A stretch of DNA of 64,000 nucleotides from a bacterium (GCA_024742285.1 JANSYR010000011.1:62001-126000); one strand, 5' to 3'. Positions 55,479 to 64,000 are shown, numbered from the stretch's first letter. Numbers and translations are program-made. Notes: a model not told the origin generated them from the sequence alone.

Positions 55479-56702
55479 TCATTCGTGGAAATCTACCGGC
55501 AGGGATTCGATTCGGCTGAACATGCCGAAGCGCGTCCATTTGACGGCGTCTTCGACGAGCGAGGAGCACCAAGGGAGGAATTCGAGCGCTGCCTCGTACA
55601 TGCAGGCAAGTTCTTGCCGGGCGAGATTGGCGCCCAGGCAGTAGTGCGGACCGTGACCGAAGATCGTCAAGGCCTTCACGTCTCGCCCGAGATCGAGCTT
55701 GTCGGGGTCCGGAAACACGTCTGGGTCGCGGTGTGCCCCAATGAAGCTGAGGAGCATCAGCTGGCCCTTCTTGATGTCCCGCCCGTGGAACGAGAAGTCC
55801 TCGAGGGCGTAGCGTGGCATTCCCATCGAGCCGAAATCGAAGCGCATGAGCTCGTCAACGGCGTTGGCCATCAGTTCTGGGTGTCGCCAGAGTCTTCGCA
55901 TTTCGCCTTTGTTCAGCAGCAGCGAACGGAGTCCTCGCGTGGCGGCGATCGTGGTCGTTTCGGTTCCAGCAGCAACGAGGCCAGCGACCATCAGGACGAT
56001 TTCGTCATTCGTCATCTGGTCGTCCTCGTCGTGGGTCTGGACGAGATCAGTGATGAGGTCGGCTTCAGGACGTCGTCGCCGCTCGGCGGCGAGAACGCGC
56101 ACGTAGTCGCAGAGTTCCGTCATGGCGTCTTCCGAGCGCTTTCGCTCTTCGGGGCTGAGAAACGGCGAGACGCCGCGAACCGCTTCCCTACCGAGCGTGC
56201 GCCAACGCAGCTCGTCGGTCCCATTCGGCGGAACACCTGCGATGCGTCCGATCACGACGTTGGGAACCGGCTCCGTGAATTTTTCAAACAGATCCACGAA
56301 GCCGACTCGCCCGCGCAACGGATGGGCGTACTGAGCGACGACATCACGAACTTGTTGCTCCATTCGCTTTACGGCACGTGGAGTGAGAGCCGAGGAAACC
56401 AGCCGGCGCATCCTTGCGTGCTGCTCGGGTGGGGCGGCAAACGGTCCGTTCTCGGCGATCCACCGTGCCGTGGTGCCTTCGGGCGGAAGGGAGTAGTTCG
56501 CATAGGCGCGACGATCGTTGGTGACCCGCGAATCGGTGAAGAGCGACCTCACGTCCTCGTGGCGTGTCACCATCCAGGCATCGAGCTCTCGGATGTAGTG
56601 GACCGGATCCTCGCGACGGACGCGCGCTACGACGTCGGCCGGATTCGTCTGGAACTCTTCACTGAGAAAGATGTCGGTCAGGGCGGTCTCTGCAGCACTC
56701 AT
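55479..56702 (-). CDS. Cytochrome P450 (first of cluster)
   Basis: The 407-residue P450 has the I-helix oxygen motif AGTETTT, the ExxR pair in VDELMRFDF, and the heme loop FGHGPHYCLGANLAR with the ligand cysteine near residue 355. It lacks any membrane anchor, so it is a soluble bacterial class I enzyme that needs a ferredoxin and a reductase, neither encoded nearby. ATG 56702 has AGGAGG ten bases upstream. Its N-terminal FLSEEFQTNPADVVARV is echoed by the remnant at 58.9 kb. The substrate is unknown. Confidence 0.92.
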   Translation of the reverse strand: MSAAETALTDIFLSEEFQTNPADVVARVRREDPVHYIRELDAWMVTRHEDVRSLFTDSRVTNDRRAYANYSLPPEGTTARWIAENGPFAAPPEQHARMRRLVSSALTPRAVKRMEQQVRDVVAQYAHPLRGRVGFVDLFEKFTEPVPNVVIGRIAGVPPNGTDELRWRTLGREAVRGVSPFLSPEERKRSEDAMTELCDYVRVLAAERRRRPEADLITDLVQTHDEDDQMTNDEIVLMVAGLVAAGTETTTIAATRGLRSLLLNKGEMRRLWRHPELMANAVDELMRFDFGSMGMPRYALEDFSFHGRDIKKGQLMLLSFIGAHRDPDVFPDPDKLDLGRDVKALTIFGHGPHYCLGANLARQELACMYEAALEFLPWCSSLVEDAVKWTRFGMFSRIESLPVDFHE

Positions 56703-56733
56703 TTGTAGATTTCCTCCTGTTGATGGATCCGAT

Positions 56734-56952
56734 CTATGCAGCCTTGAACGAAATCTCGACGGACCGCGGTCCCCGCAACGCCAACGAGTCGAGCACGGGG
56801 ATCTCTTCTGCCGTCTGCTCGAGATCCCAGCAGCGTTTCCAGCGCGATTCGAGCTTCGAGTCGTGCGAGGGATGCGCCGAGGCAAAAAGAGTCATCGGGA
56901 ACGAGTGCTTCTCGATTTGCGTTCCTGCGAGTTCGACGGCCTGCGCGGTCAT
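56734..56952 (-). pseudogene. Decayed P450 3' fragment
   Basis: One minus frame encodes VELAGTQIEKHSFPMTLFAS and later EIPVLDSLALRGPRSVEISF, matching the C-terminal region of the P450 at 58,986. The heme loop between them (SFCLGASLARLEARIALETL) is present but in another frame. About 25 residues before it are deleted. So the fragment has an internal deletion and two frame changes. A 72-codon frame from ATG 56952 is still open, but it cannot make a P450. The rest of the gene is absent. Confidence 0.8.
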
Positions 56953-56955
56953 GGA

Positions 56956-57693
56956 TCAATCCTCTCGCAAACGTGGCTCGTTGATTGTGGTGTTCTGAAT
57001 CTCTCGCAAGAGTCGGCGGGCGCGCTCGTTGGCGGGGTCCGTCGACAGAATCTCCTGGAGTCGGAGTACCGCCGATTCTGCATCTCCCGCGATCGCGTCG
57101 AGCTGAGCCAGACCGATCGTGACCGAGGCATTGCCGGGCGCCGCAGATCGTGCCCGCAGGAGGTGGGAACGGGCCCCTGTGAAGTCACCGTTGTCGGCGA
57201 GTGCTGACGCGAGGTTCATGTTCGCCGCGAAATGCTCGGTATCCAGGTTGAGCGCAGCCCGATAGAGCTCGACTGCGCGTGTGACGTCGCTGCCGTGGAG
57301 AAGTGTTGCAGCGGTTGCGTAGTCGTCGGCGTTCGCGCGTCGGAGCTGGAGAATCCTCTCGAAATGCTCGAGCGCTTCGTGATTGCGGCCGAGCGCGGCG
57401 TTCACGTTGAGAAGTGCGCGGAATCCATCGTCGCTCCCGGGGTTGCGTCGAATGACTTCTTCGCCCCATTCGATGGCCTCGAGATGCCGCCCCCTCGCGA
57501 CGAGTGCGTCGATGAGGTCAATTTGAACGCTCTGATTGTCCGGGAGGGAATGCGCGAGCTTTCTCTGCCAATCGAGTTCGGATCGGCTGGAGCCCATTTG
57601 ACTTCCGGTCAACACCGCGATTGGAATAAGGAGCCAGAGCCACGTCGCCCCGACCTTCAGTCGTCGCCGTAGACGAGGGTGGATAGGTCGCAT
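56956..57693 (-). CDS. Membrane-anchored tetratricopeptide-repeat protein
   Basis: The 245-residue protein has a basic start and an uncleaved hydrophobic segment (GATWLWLLIPIAVLTG, about 15-30). Four or five TPR-like units follow (GRHLEAIEWGEEVIRRNPGS, GRNHEALEHFERILQLRRAN, VTRAVELYRAALNLD, AESAVLRLQEILSTDPAN). ATG 57693 overlaps the preceding stop by one base; GTG 57696 is one codon earlier. It probably tethers a partner to the membrane beside the histidine-rich membrane protein. Confidence 0.8.
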   Translation of the reverse strand: MRPIHPRLRRRLKVGATWLWLLIPIAVLTGSQMGSSRSELDWQRKLAHSLPDNQSVQIDLIDALVARGRHLEAIEWGEEVIRRNPGSDDGFRALLNVNAALGRNHEALEHFERILQLRRANADDYATAATLLHGSDVTRAVELYRAALNLDTEHFAANMNLASALADNGDFTGARSHLLRARSAAPGNASVTIGLAQLDAIAGDAESAVLRLQEILSTDPANERARRLLREIQNTTINEPRLRED

Positions 57694-58781
57694 CACGCTC
57701 GCTCCGCATCGTCGACACCAAGCACCTTGCGAACCGGGGCGTCGCGTAAGTTCCAGATGAAGCTGTCGGTGTAGAAGTGGAGGAGGGTGGATAGCAGGAC
57801 AAGAACCGCGAGGACCTGCGCGGCCGTACCGCTGAATATCTGCTCGGCTCCACGAAATGCGGTGCCGTAGACGACGGCCAGAATCACAAATAGAGAGAGA
57901 CTCTTTGGGTTGGCGCTGAACAACATCGCCGATAGGCGAGCAGGTCTCTCGGCTTTCCGAAGGTCCGCGTTCTTGAAGTTCCAGACGAATCCCAGGTACT
58001 GAACGTCGTGGAGGATTTCAAAGAGCGCGACACCGATGATGACATTCTGGACCGGGACGTTCGCGTACCACCAGAACGCGATGCTCCCCGAGAACAGGAT
58101 CACCTTGGTGAGACTCTCGGGGCGGTCCGTTTTTCTCGAGTCGAGGTGATGGAGCAGCCATGCGCCGGTCGTCGCCGAGGTGGCGATGATCGCAGCGAGC
58201 TGAAGATTGGACAGAGCTTCGGGTGCGATGGCGGGGATGCCGCTCTTGTAGAGTTCGGTAAGAGCGACCTGGATCCGACCGGGTGATAGAAGGAGTACCG
58301 TGGTGAACCAGCTGACGCAGAAGGCCTTGTCGAGGTAGGCCGTCTGGCGCGAAAGGTGGCCGACCTTCGCGTCGTATACACGTCCCATTCCATAGACCTG
58401 GGCCATCGCGTGCCACACGCCCCACATGAGCACGATGAAGCCGAGGCCGTCCAGATCTGCGAAAATGAACGTGCTGCAAACGATCGCGAGAACACACGCC
58501 CCTATGACCAGTCGCGACCATTGCCTAACGAAGAGTGCGCGGTCCCCGTAGGCCCGCATGAGACCGGGGAAGTGATGACCAATCGCCCCCACGGTTCCAA
58601 GCACGATGATCGCGACCTCGAAACCGAATGAAAGCGCCAGCTCCGCCACCACGAAGAGCAGACATGGTGTTCCGAGAAAGAGGAGGAGATCAGGGCGCGC
58701 ACCAATGATCCATTGCATCGTGGATGCCCCGCGATCGGTGCGTTCGACGTCATGAAAGGCGTCGGGACTCGTAGTGCTCAT
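57693..58781 (-). CDS. Multi-span membrane protein with conserved-looking histidine motifs
   Basis: The 362-residue protein has eight or nine hydrophobic segments. Histidine motifs lie near their ends: GAIGHHFPGLMRAYGD, WHAMAQVYGMGRVYD, EILHDVQYLGFVWNFK and LLHFYTDSFIWNLRD. The spacing recalls membrane di-metal or retinal-cleaving enzymes (Brp/Blh-like), but I cannot assign a family. ATG 58781 has GGAG upstream and overlaps the stop of the remnant frame (ATGA). It lies amid P450s, so it could be a further oxidising enzyme or a lipid-modifying protein. Confidence 0.7.
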   Translation of the reverse strand: MSTTSPDAFHDVERTDRGASTMQWIIGARPDLLLFLGTPCLLFVVAELALSFGFEVAIIVLGTVGAIGHHFPGLMRAYGDRALFVRQWSRLVIGACVLAIVCSTFIFADLDGLGFIVLMWGVWHAMAQVYGMGRVYDAKVGHLSRQTAYLDKAFCVSWFTTVLLLSPGRIQVALTELYKSGIPAIAPEALSNLQLAAIIATSATTGAWLLHHLDSRKTDRPESLTKVILFSGSIAFWWYANVPVQNVIIGVALFEILHDVQYLGFVWNFKNADLRKAERPARLSAMLFSANPKSLSLFVILAVVYGTAFRGAEQIFSGTAAQVLAVLVLLSTLLHFYTDSFIWNLRDAPVRKVLGVDDAERA

Positions 58782-58966
58782 CGCCGATCTCCATGACCAG
58801 CCGTTTTCTGCGAAAAAGAAAGAACCTCGGCCGTGAAGGCATCGTTTGCGTCGCCTCCGACCATATGGCCCGGGTCGTCGGAGCGCATTCGCGCCACTAC
58901 CGAAGCGGGGTTGGTCTGGAACTCTTCGCCCAGAAAGTAGTCGTTCGGAGTCGATGTCATTCGCAC
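58778..58966 (-). pseudogene. Chimeric remnant of P450 5' end and hydrolase 3' end
   Basis: This 62-codon frame starts with YFLGEEFQTNPASVVARMR, matching the N-terminus of the P450 at 55,479 (FLSEEFQTNPADVVARV). It then changes to GHMVGGDANDAFTAEVLSF, matching the C-terminus of the hydrolase at 60,394 (GHMVSGDQNDAFTAAVVDF). A large deletion evidently joined a P450 start to a hydrolase end. The stop overlaps the next gene's ATG, so it may survive as a coupling leader. Confidence 0.8.
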
Positions 58967-58985
58967 GGATCGCCAAGCAAGGGGT

Positions 58986-60224
58986 TCACGCTGCCTCGAA
59001 TGCCAGAGGAACCGACTTCGGTCCTCTCAGCGCCAACGAGTCGAGCATCGGAATCTCGTTGCTCCGAAGCTCTAGCTTTCTACAACGAGAAAGGAGCGTC
59101 TCGAGTGCAACCCTCGCCTCGAGGCGGGCGAGAGAAGCACCGAGACAGAAGTGGATTCCGTGACCGAATCCGACGTGCCCCTGCGGCTTTCGGTGGATGT
59201 CGAAGGTCGCGGCGTCAGGGAATTTCTCGTCATCGCGGTTGGCGGAGGCGAAGAGCGTCATGAGGAAGGAGCCCTTTTCGACCGTTCCGCCATCGAGCTC
59301 CACCGTTTCGGTCGCAACTCGCGGGAGCGACTGAATCGGGGAGTCGTAGCGAACGACTTCCTCAATGGTCTGAGGAATCAACTTGGGGTCACTCTGCACT
59401 TGCTTGAGCTGGTCTGGGTGTCGCAGAAGAGCACTCACGGCGTTCCCGATGAGGTTGGTCGTGGTTTCGTTTCCGGCCACGAGCAAGAGGAATACGAACG
59501 AGCGAACCTCACCATCCGACAGCGCCTCCTCGCCGTCCTGTGCACTGACAAGCACGCTGATGAGGTCATCCTTTGGATTTTCTCGACGCTCTGCGGCGAT
59601 TTCGTCAATAAACTCCGACATCTCGTCGGCGTTCTCCCGAACCGCCTCCTTCGTGAAGTCCTTGGCGATTCCGGAAAGCCCAATCACCGTCGCATCCGAC
59701 CACCTCTTGAAGTCGCCTCGCCTCTCGGGGTCAATTCCGAGGAGCTCGGCGATGACGGTGACGGGGAACGGGATGGACAGGTCTTGCACAAGGTCCATCT
59801 CTCCGCGGTCGAGGGCCTCATCGACGAAGCGCTCAGCGATTTCCCGCAATCGGGGTTCGAGAGCGGCAATGCGGCGCGGTGTGAAGCCGCGGTTCACGAT
59901 TCCGCGGAGCCGCATGTGGTTCGGCGGGTCGACCGAAATCATCATCGGCGACTCGAGGAGTCGGTGACCCGCGAGTGCCCCTGAGTTCGGGCTCAGGTTG
60001 AGTCCACCCGAGAACAGCGCCTGAAACGCGGTGGATGAAAACTTCGCCGGATGGTGGAGGACATATTCGACGTCCTTGAATCGACTGACCGCGAAGAGTG
60101 GCGTGCCTTCCATCATCGGATGGACGGGGCTCTCGCGCCGAAGCGCCTCGTAGTATGGATAAGGATTCGCCCGAACCTTGGGGTCGAGGAAGTTGTAGTC
60201 GGCAGCCGTCACTTCATTTTCCAT
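58986..60224 (-). CDS. Cytochrome P450 (second of cluster)
   Basis: The 412-residue P450 shows VAGNETTT (I-helix), EEVVRYDSP (ExxR), and the heme loop FGHGIHFCLGASLAR with cysteine near residue 360. The C-terminal LDSLALRGPKSVPLAFEAA is shared with the decayed fragment at 56.7 kb. GGAGG lies nine bases upstream of ATG 60224. It is a soluble class I P450. Similarity to the third P450 (GASLARLEARVALE in both) suggests recent duplication within the cluster. A 169-base gap separates it from the hydrolase gene upstream. Confidence 0.93.
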   Translation of the reverse strand: MENEVTAADYNFLDPKVRANPYPYYEALRRESPVHPMMEGTPLFAVSRFKDVEYVLHHPAKFSSTAFQALFSGGLNLSPNSGALAGHRLLESPMMISVDPPNHMRLRGIVNRGFTPRRIAALEPRLREIAERFVDEALDRGEMDLVQDLSIPFPVTVIAELLGIDPERRGDFKRWSDATVIGLSGIAKDFTKEAVRENADEMSEFIDEIAAERRENPKDDLISVLVSAQDGEEALSDGEVRSFVFLLLVAGNETTTNLIGNAVSALLRHPDQLKQVQSDPKLIPQTIEEVVRYDSPIQSLPRVATETVELDGGTVEKGSFLMTLFASANRDDEKFPDAATFDIHRKPQGHVGFGHGIHFCLGASLARLEARVALETLLSRCRKLELRSNEIPMLDSLALRGPKSVPLAFEAA

Positions 60225-60393
60225 GTTCAGAATCCTCCAAGCTGGCCGAATCGAAAATCCGACTCGGCCGCAGTAAGCAGAAAAAATGGTGTTCCTGGAA
60301 TGAGAATGGGTGTCGAGCGCGCGGACGCTAGACGCCGCGCGCTACAGCTGTGGTCGGACGCTGCACCGAAATTGACGTGGTCGTGCACGGCAC

Positions 60394-61341
60394 TCACCGT
60401 TTGGACCTTTGCTGGAAGGACTTTGCAAGAAAGTCGACGACCGCCGCAGTAAACGCGTCGTTTTGGTCGCCCGAAACCATGTGCCCCGCGTTCTTGATGT
60501 CGACGCACTGAGCATGTGGGACAGCATCAAGTAGGTTGTCGGCTCCTTCTTGGCTCACTACATCGCTCTCGGCGCCTCGCACCAACAACGTCGGGACCTC
60601 GATTCGGCGAGCGCCGGCAAGTAGGCTCTCCTCCATGGCTTGTCTCGACGATCCGAGACGTTCGATGCCTTTTTCGCCCGGCTGAAATTTCGACGTCAGA
60701 AAGCGAACATCCCAACGCCAGTGCCATCGTCCGTCGGGCGAGCGACGAAGTGTTCGTTTGAGGCCGCTCAAGTCGGACGGTCGGGGCTTGTTGGGTCGGT
60801 AGGCCGAGATGGCATCAGCCGCATCGCTCAAGGTGTCGAAGCCGTCCGGGTAGCCCAGCATGAACCCGACGATGCGTTCCACGCCTTCTCGTTCCATTCG
60901 AGGCGCGATGTCGACGAGAACCACTTCCGAATAGAGCTGAGTTTCTGACAGTCGCAATGACGCCAGCGTCATCATCCCACCAAGAGAGGCACCCACGACG
61001 GCAGGTGGCTCCCGCAACGCGTCGACGACCGTGCGAAGGTCGGCGGCGAAATGCTCCGGGTCGTAGTCGCCGTCTTCTGGCCAGTCGCTGTCGCCGTGCC
61101 CTCTGAGGTCGAGTGCGATGGCGCGCCATCCGTCCTTCGCAAGCTCCGACGCAGTGTTTGCCCAGGCGTGGCGCGTCTGTCCGCCTCCGTGCAAGAGAAG
61201 TACGGGAGGACCGTCTTCGGGACCTCGCACATCGGCAGTGAGCTGGACTCCGGCCCCTGGAAGTCGAATTGTCGAGACGCCACCGACCGCGATATCGGTA
61301 TCGGCCGCTAGTTGTGTCGGAGAAAGTCGAGAGAGCCTCAT
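60394..61341 (-). CDS. Alpha/beta-hydrolase
   Basis: The 315-residue hydrolase has the oxyanion loop LLLHGGGQTRHAW, ALDLRGHGDSDWP, the nucleophile elbow VVGASLGGMMT, an acid in LLVRGAESDVVSQEGAD and the histidine in NAGHMVSGD. No signal peptide is seen. ATG 61341 has GAGG upstream and begins five bases after the third P450's stop, so they are co-transcribed. Likely substrates are esters, lactones or epoxides made by the P450s; this is inferred. A duplicate of its 3' end survives at 58.8 kb. Confidence 0.88.
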   Translation of the reverse strand: MRLSRLSPTQLAADTDIAVGGVSTIRLPGAGVQLTADVRGPEDGPPVLLLHGGGQTRHAWANTASELAKDGWRAIALDLRGHGDSDWPEDGDYDPEHFAADLRTVVDALREPPAVVGASLGGMMTLASLRLSETQLYSEVVLVDIAPRMEREGVERIVGFMLGYPDGFDTLSDAADAISAYRPNKPRPSDLSGLKRTLRRSPDGRWHWRWDVRFLTSKFQPGEKGIERLGSSRQAMEESLLAGARRIEVPTLLVRGAESDVVSQEGADNLLDAVPHAQCVDIKNAGHMVSGDQNDAFTAAVVDFLAKSFQQRSKR

Positions 61342-61345
61342 TGTT

Positions 61346-62551
61346 CTAGCCCTCAAACCGAATGCGAACGGACTTCGGTCCCCTAAGGATGAGTGAATCA
61401 ATCCACTCCACGTTCGAAGTCGCTCGCTCGACGTTCTTGCATCGGCCGAAGAACTCCTCGAGAGCTACGCGAGCCTCGAGCCGAGCGAGGGATGCGCCGA
61501 GGCAAAAATGAAGCCCGAATCCAAATCCGATATGCCCCTTGAGCTCTCGGGTGACGTCGAATTGCTCGGCATTCGCCAGCCACTCCTCGTCGTGATTGGC
61601 AGAGCCAAGCAACACCATGACCATCTTTTCCTTGGGGATGGGAACGCCACATAGCTCCGTGTCAGCGGCTGTCTGGCGGAAGACGGCTTGCACCGGTGAG
61701 TCGTAGCGAAGCGCTTCCTCAACCACGCCCGGAATCATCTCCGGGTTATCTGTGACCTTCGCGAGCTGTTCAGGATGAGCTGTTAAGGCAAGCAGCGCGT
61801 TCCCGAGCAGGTTGGTTGTGGTTTCGTTGCCGGCGACGAGTAGGAGCACTGTAAAGGCGAGCACCTCACCCTCCGATAGCGTGCCTTCGCCTTCCTCGGC
61901 CCGAATCAGAGTCGAGATCAGATCGTCGTTGGGGCTTCGCCGACGTTCCTGGATCGCCCCGGCGAAGTAGTCGAGGAATTCCTCACGGGCTTTGAGCGCA
62001 ATCTCGGGATCCCCGTCGCCGGAGACGCCCGTCGCGCTCGTGACGATCGCGTCGGACCAGCGCTTGAAGTCGTGGAGGCGTTCGGATGGGACGCCAAGAA
62101 GCTCCGCGATGACCCGGACGGGGAGCGGCATGGACAACGCCTGCACAAAGTCGACCTCGCCGGAGGCTGGGAGTGAGGCGAGGCAATCCTTTGCGATTGC
62201 GCGCACCCGTGGCTCGAGCTCCGCCATTCGGCGCGGCGTGAAGCCGCGATTGACGACTGCCCGTAGTCGGTCGTGGATCGGCGGGTCGGACGAGATCACG
62301 CTATTCGAATCGGTCAATGCGCTTGAGCGCTGACCCGAGCCCATCATGCCCGTCTGGCCGGTCATCATGGCTCGCATGCCCGCGGACGAGAACACTTCCG
62401 GAGTCTTCAACACGTGCTGCACGTCTTCGTGACGGCTTACGGCGAACACACCGAAGGGCTGCATCTCGTGGACGGGCGCCTCCTTTCGAAGAAGCGCGTA
62501 TCCAGGGTAGGGATTCGCGCGCGATTCGGGAGAAAGAGGGTTGTAGTCCAT
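61346..62551 (-). CDS. Cytochrome P450 (third of cluster)
   Basis: The 401-residue P450 has LLVAGNETTTN (I-helix), VVEEALRYDSPVQ (ExxR) and the heme loop FGFGLHFCLGASLAR with cysteine near residue 350. The start at ATG 62551 has GGAG upstream. Methionine-rich sequence near residues 59-71 (MRAMMTGQTGMMG) may line the substrate pocket region. It is followed at once by the hydrolase. The gap of 63 bases to the RND gene upstream suggests one operon. Confidence 0.93.
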   Translation of the reverse strand: MDYNPLSPESRANPYPGYALLRKEAPVHEMQPFGVFAVSRHEDVQHVLKTPEVFSSAGMRAMMTGQTGMMGSGQRSSALTDSNSVISSDPPIHDRLRAVVNRGFTPRRMAELEPRVRAIAKDCLASLPASGEVDFVQALSMPLPVRVIAELLGVPSERLHDFKRWSDAIVTSATGVSGDGDPEIALKAREEFLDYFAGAIQERRRSPNDDLISTLIRAEEGEGTLSEGEVLAFTVLLLVAGNETTTNLLGNALLALTAHPEQLAKVTDNPEMIPGVVEEALRYDSPVQAVFRQTAADTELCGVPIPKEKMVMVLLGSANHDEEWLANAEQFDVTRELKGHIGFGFGLHFCLGASLARLEARVALEEFFGRCKNVERATSNVEWIDSLILRGPKSVRIRFEG

Positions 62552-62614
62552 GTCAGATCTCCATGTGGTTAGCGTGCTACTCGGTCTTGCGGCGACGTCG
62601 AGGTCACACAGTGA

Positions 62615-64000
62615 TTACTCATGCGAAAGCTCACCTCGAGGAACCTCGCGCAAACGAGTCTTGCGGTGGCTTGCTAGGCGGATGAGTCGCTTGCCGTAAC
62701 CGACCGCGTCGTCCGTCAGCGTGTAGACAACGGGCACAACGAGAAGCGTCAGGGCCGTCGAGGAAAGCATTCCACCGATCGCGAGAACGCCCATTGGACT
62801 CCGATACTCCGAGCCATCTGCTTGAGAGAGAGCGAGCGGAAGCATTCCGAAGACCGTAGAGAGCGTCGTCATGAGAACTGGGCGCAGGCGAACCGGTCCT
62901 GACTCCATCATGGCTGCATGCGCGTCCAATCCTCGCTCGCGCGCTCGGTTGGCGTAGTCGACGAGCAGGATCCCGTTCTTCATGACCAGGCCGACGAGTG
63001 CGAGAAGCGCAATCTGTCCGAATATGCTGAGGTTCTGGCCCGAGATGGCGAGGGCGATGAATGCACCCACAAACGCAAGCGGTGCCGTCGCCATGATGGC
63101 GATGGGCTGAATGAAGCTATTGAACTGACTTCCCAGCACCATGAAGAGTGCAAGCACGGCGAGGAAAAAGGCGAAGACAATGGCCTCACCCGTGTCCTGC
63201 ATCTTTTCGCCCCAGCCCCGGTGACGTCCGGTGACGCCTGGCGGTAAACCAACTTCCGATACGAACCGGTCGAGCTCAGCGACGGCGTCGCCAAGTGCCA
63301 CTCCAGCTGGATTGTTTGCGAAGATTTCAATTTTTCGCGTTCGATTTTCTCTATCGATTTGGACAGGTCCAGAGCCGACTTCGAGTGCAGCGATGCTCGC
63401 AAGATTCGCGAGCGAACCGTCAGCGGACCGGACCTGGAGGATGCTGAGGTCTGCTAGGTCATCGCGCTGAGACTCCTCGAGCCGAACCCGGACGTCGTAG
63501 CGCTCTCCGTCCTCCTCGTAGGTCGCTGCGTCGACGCCGCCCACGGTTGCTCGAAGCGTGTTGGCGACCGAGCGGAGGAAGACCCCCTGGTCCGCAGCCG
63601 CACGCCGGTCGACCAGGGCCTGAATTTCCGGGCGTCCCGTCTCGTAGGTCGAGGTCGGGTCTGCGAAGAGTGGGTTCGCTCGCATTCGGGAGATGAGTGC
63701 GTCTGAGACCTGTGCGAGTTGGTCCAGGTCGGGCCCTTCGAGTGCGTATTGCATGTTGAAGCCTGTGTAGCCGCCACCGGAGATCGCAGAGACTTCGCTT
63801 ACGACCACGCTCTTTGCTTCCGGTACGGCAGCTGGAACGACACGGCGAGCTTCTTCCATCACCTCGAGCATCGTCGCCGCCCGTTCTTGCTTCGAGGTCA
63901 GCCCCACGTAAAGAAGAATTTCATTCACGCGACCCTGGCTTCCGGAACCAATCGTTGCGAATACGGCCTTCACGTTCTCAACCGAAGCAAGCGCCGCCTG
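62615..64000 (-). CDS. AcrB/HAE1-type RND efflux pump, 5' part outside window
   Basis: The last 461 or so residues are present and the frame is open to the window edge. They include the pore domain (YTGFNMQYALEGPDLDQLA), DRENRTRKIEIFAN, and the second membrane bundle with FMVLGSQFNSFIQPIAIM, LVGLVMKNGILLVDYANRAR and RPVLMTTLSTVFGMLPLALS. This is the standard HAE1 layout in the inner membrane, driven by protons. A periplasmic adaptor would normally lie upstream, outside the window. Its place in front of P450 genes suggests export of their product or substrate. Confidence 0.9.
   Translation of the reverse strand, partial: QAALASVENVKAVFATIGSGSQGRVNEILLYVGLTSKQERAATMLEVMEEARRVVPAAVPEAKSVVVSEVSAISGGGYTGFNMQYALEGPDLDQLAQVSDALISRMRANPLFADPTSTYETGRPEIQALVDRRAAADQGVFLRSVANTLRATVGGVDAATYEEDGERYDVRVRLEESQRDDLADLSILQVRSADGSLANLASIAALEVGSGPVQIDRENRTRKIEIFANNPAGVALGDAVAELDRFVSEVGLPPGVTGRHRGWGEKMQDTGEAIVFAFFLAVLALFMVLGSQFNSFIQPIAIMATAPLAFVGAFIALAISGQNLSIFGQIALLALVGLVMKNGILLVDYANRARERGLDAHAAMMESGPVRLRPVLMTTLSTVFGMLPLALSQADGSEYRSPMGVLAIGGMLSSTALTLLVVPVVYTLTDDAVGYGKRLIRLASHRKTRLREVPRGELSHE

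Noticed and set aside
36034-64000. Second copy of the tRNA-Gly 3' end as attR
   Set aside because: I looked for the T-arm and acceptor sequence in the island and beyond and found no convincing copy by eye; attR may be lost, diverged or outside the window.

Overview
The window looks like a GC-rich chromosome of the former Deltaproteobacteria type (Myxococcota, Desulfobacterota or Binatota relatives). The signs are a PilZ plus DUF4388 protein of myxobacterial style, a surface protease with a Ca-binding-like repeat and a C-terminal membrane anchor, a giant tetratricopeptide protein, darcynin, several P450s and GTG/TTG starts. The species cannot be named from sequence alone.

Positions 1-36,000 are core chromosome. 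A giant TPR gene (minus strand, 3' end outside the window) is followed on the plus strand by rimI-pyrK-pyrD. Next comes the classical translation and RNA cluster rimP-nusA-infB-DUF503-rbfA-truB-(membrane protein)-rpsO-pnp, then dut and cdsA. A divergent TetR/darcynin pair shares two matching palindromes. A patatin-like lipase, a truncated ExbB, divergent purC/purF, a PilZ-DUF4388 protein, a protease with a 38-bp tandem duplication over its stop codon, nadB, a lytic transglycosylase, pgsA and a nucleotide-sugar dehydrogenase follow. The block ends in tRNA-Gly(GCC).

Positions about 36,000-53,510 are an integrative island that is visibly less GC-rich. It starts at the 3' end of tRNA-Gly with a tyrosine integrase whose reading frame runs antisense through the tRNA, and an excisionase-like gene. 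A long, tightly overlapping minus-strand operon follows. It encodes a small basic protein, a coiled-coil membrane protein, a vWA-like lipoprotein, an unknown protein, a 58-residue membrane protein, a zinc-finger protein and a HerA-type ATPase fused to a nuclease-like domain. A helix-turn-helix regulator, three plus-strand unknown genes and a second module come next: two-zinc-module protein, tandem winged-helix protein, coiled-coil protein and a second HerA-nuclease fusion. A SymE-RadC fusion and an archaeal-type integrase with a zinc ribbon close the island. The two HerA-nuclease fusions share an RVDV...EVET signature and are the best candidates here for an undescribed system for DNA transfer, DNA processing or defence.

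The right edge of the island carries a remnant that resembles DUF2958. It lies directly against an MMPL/RND transporter that has lost its C-terminal membrane bundle. Positions 53,511-64,000 are a minus-strand accessory cluster: an AcrB-type pump (partial), three intact P450s, an alpha/beta hydrolase, a histidine-rich membrane protein, a TPR protein and the truncated MMPL. A decayed P450 fragment and a P450/hydrolase chimeric remnant show repeated duplication and deletion. The gene content suggests oxidation of a hydrophobic compound coupled to efflux, but the substrate cannot be read from sequence.
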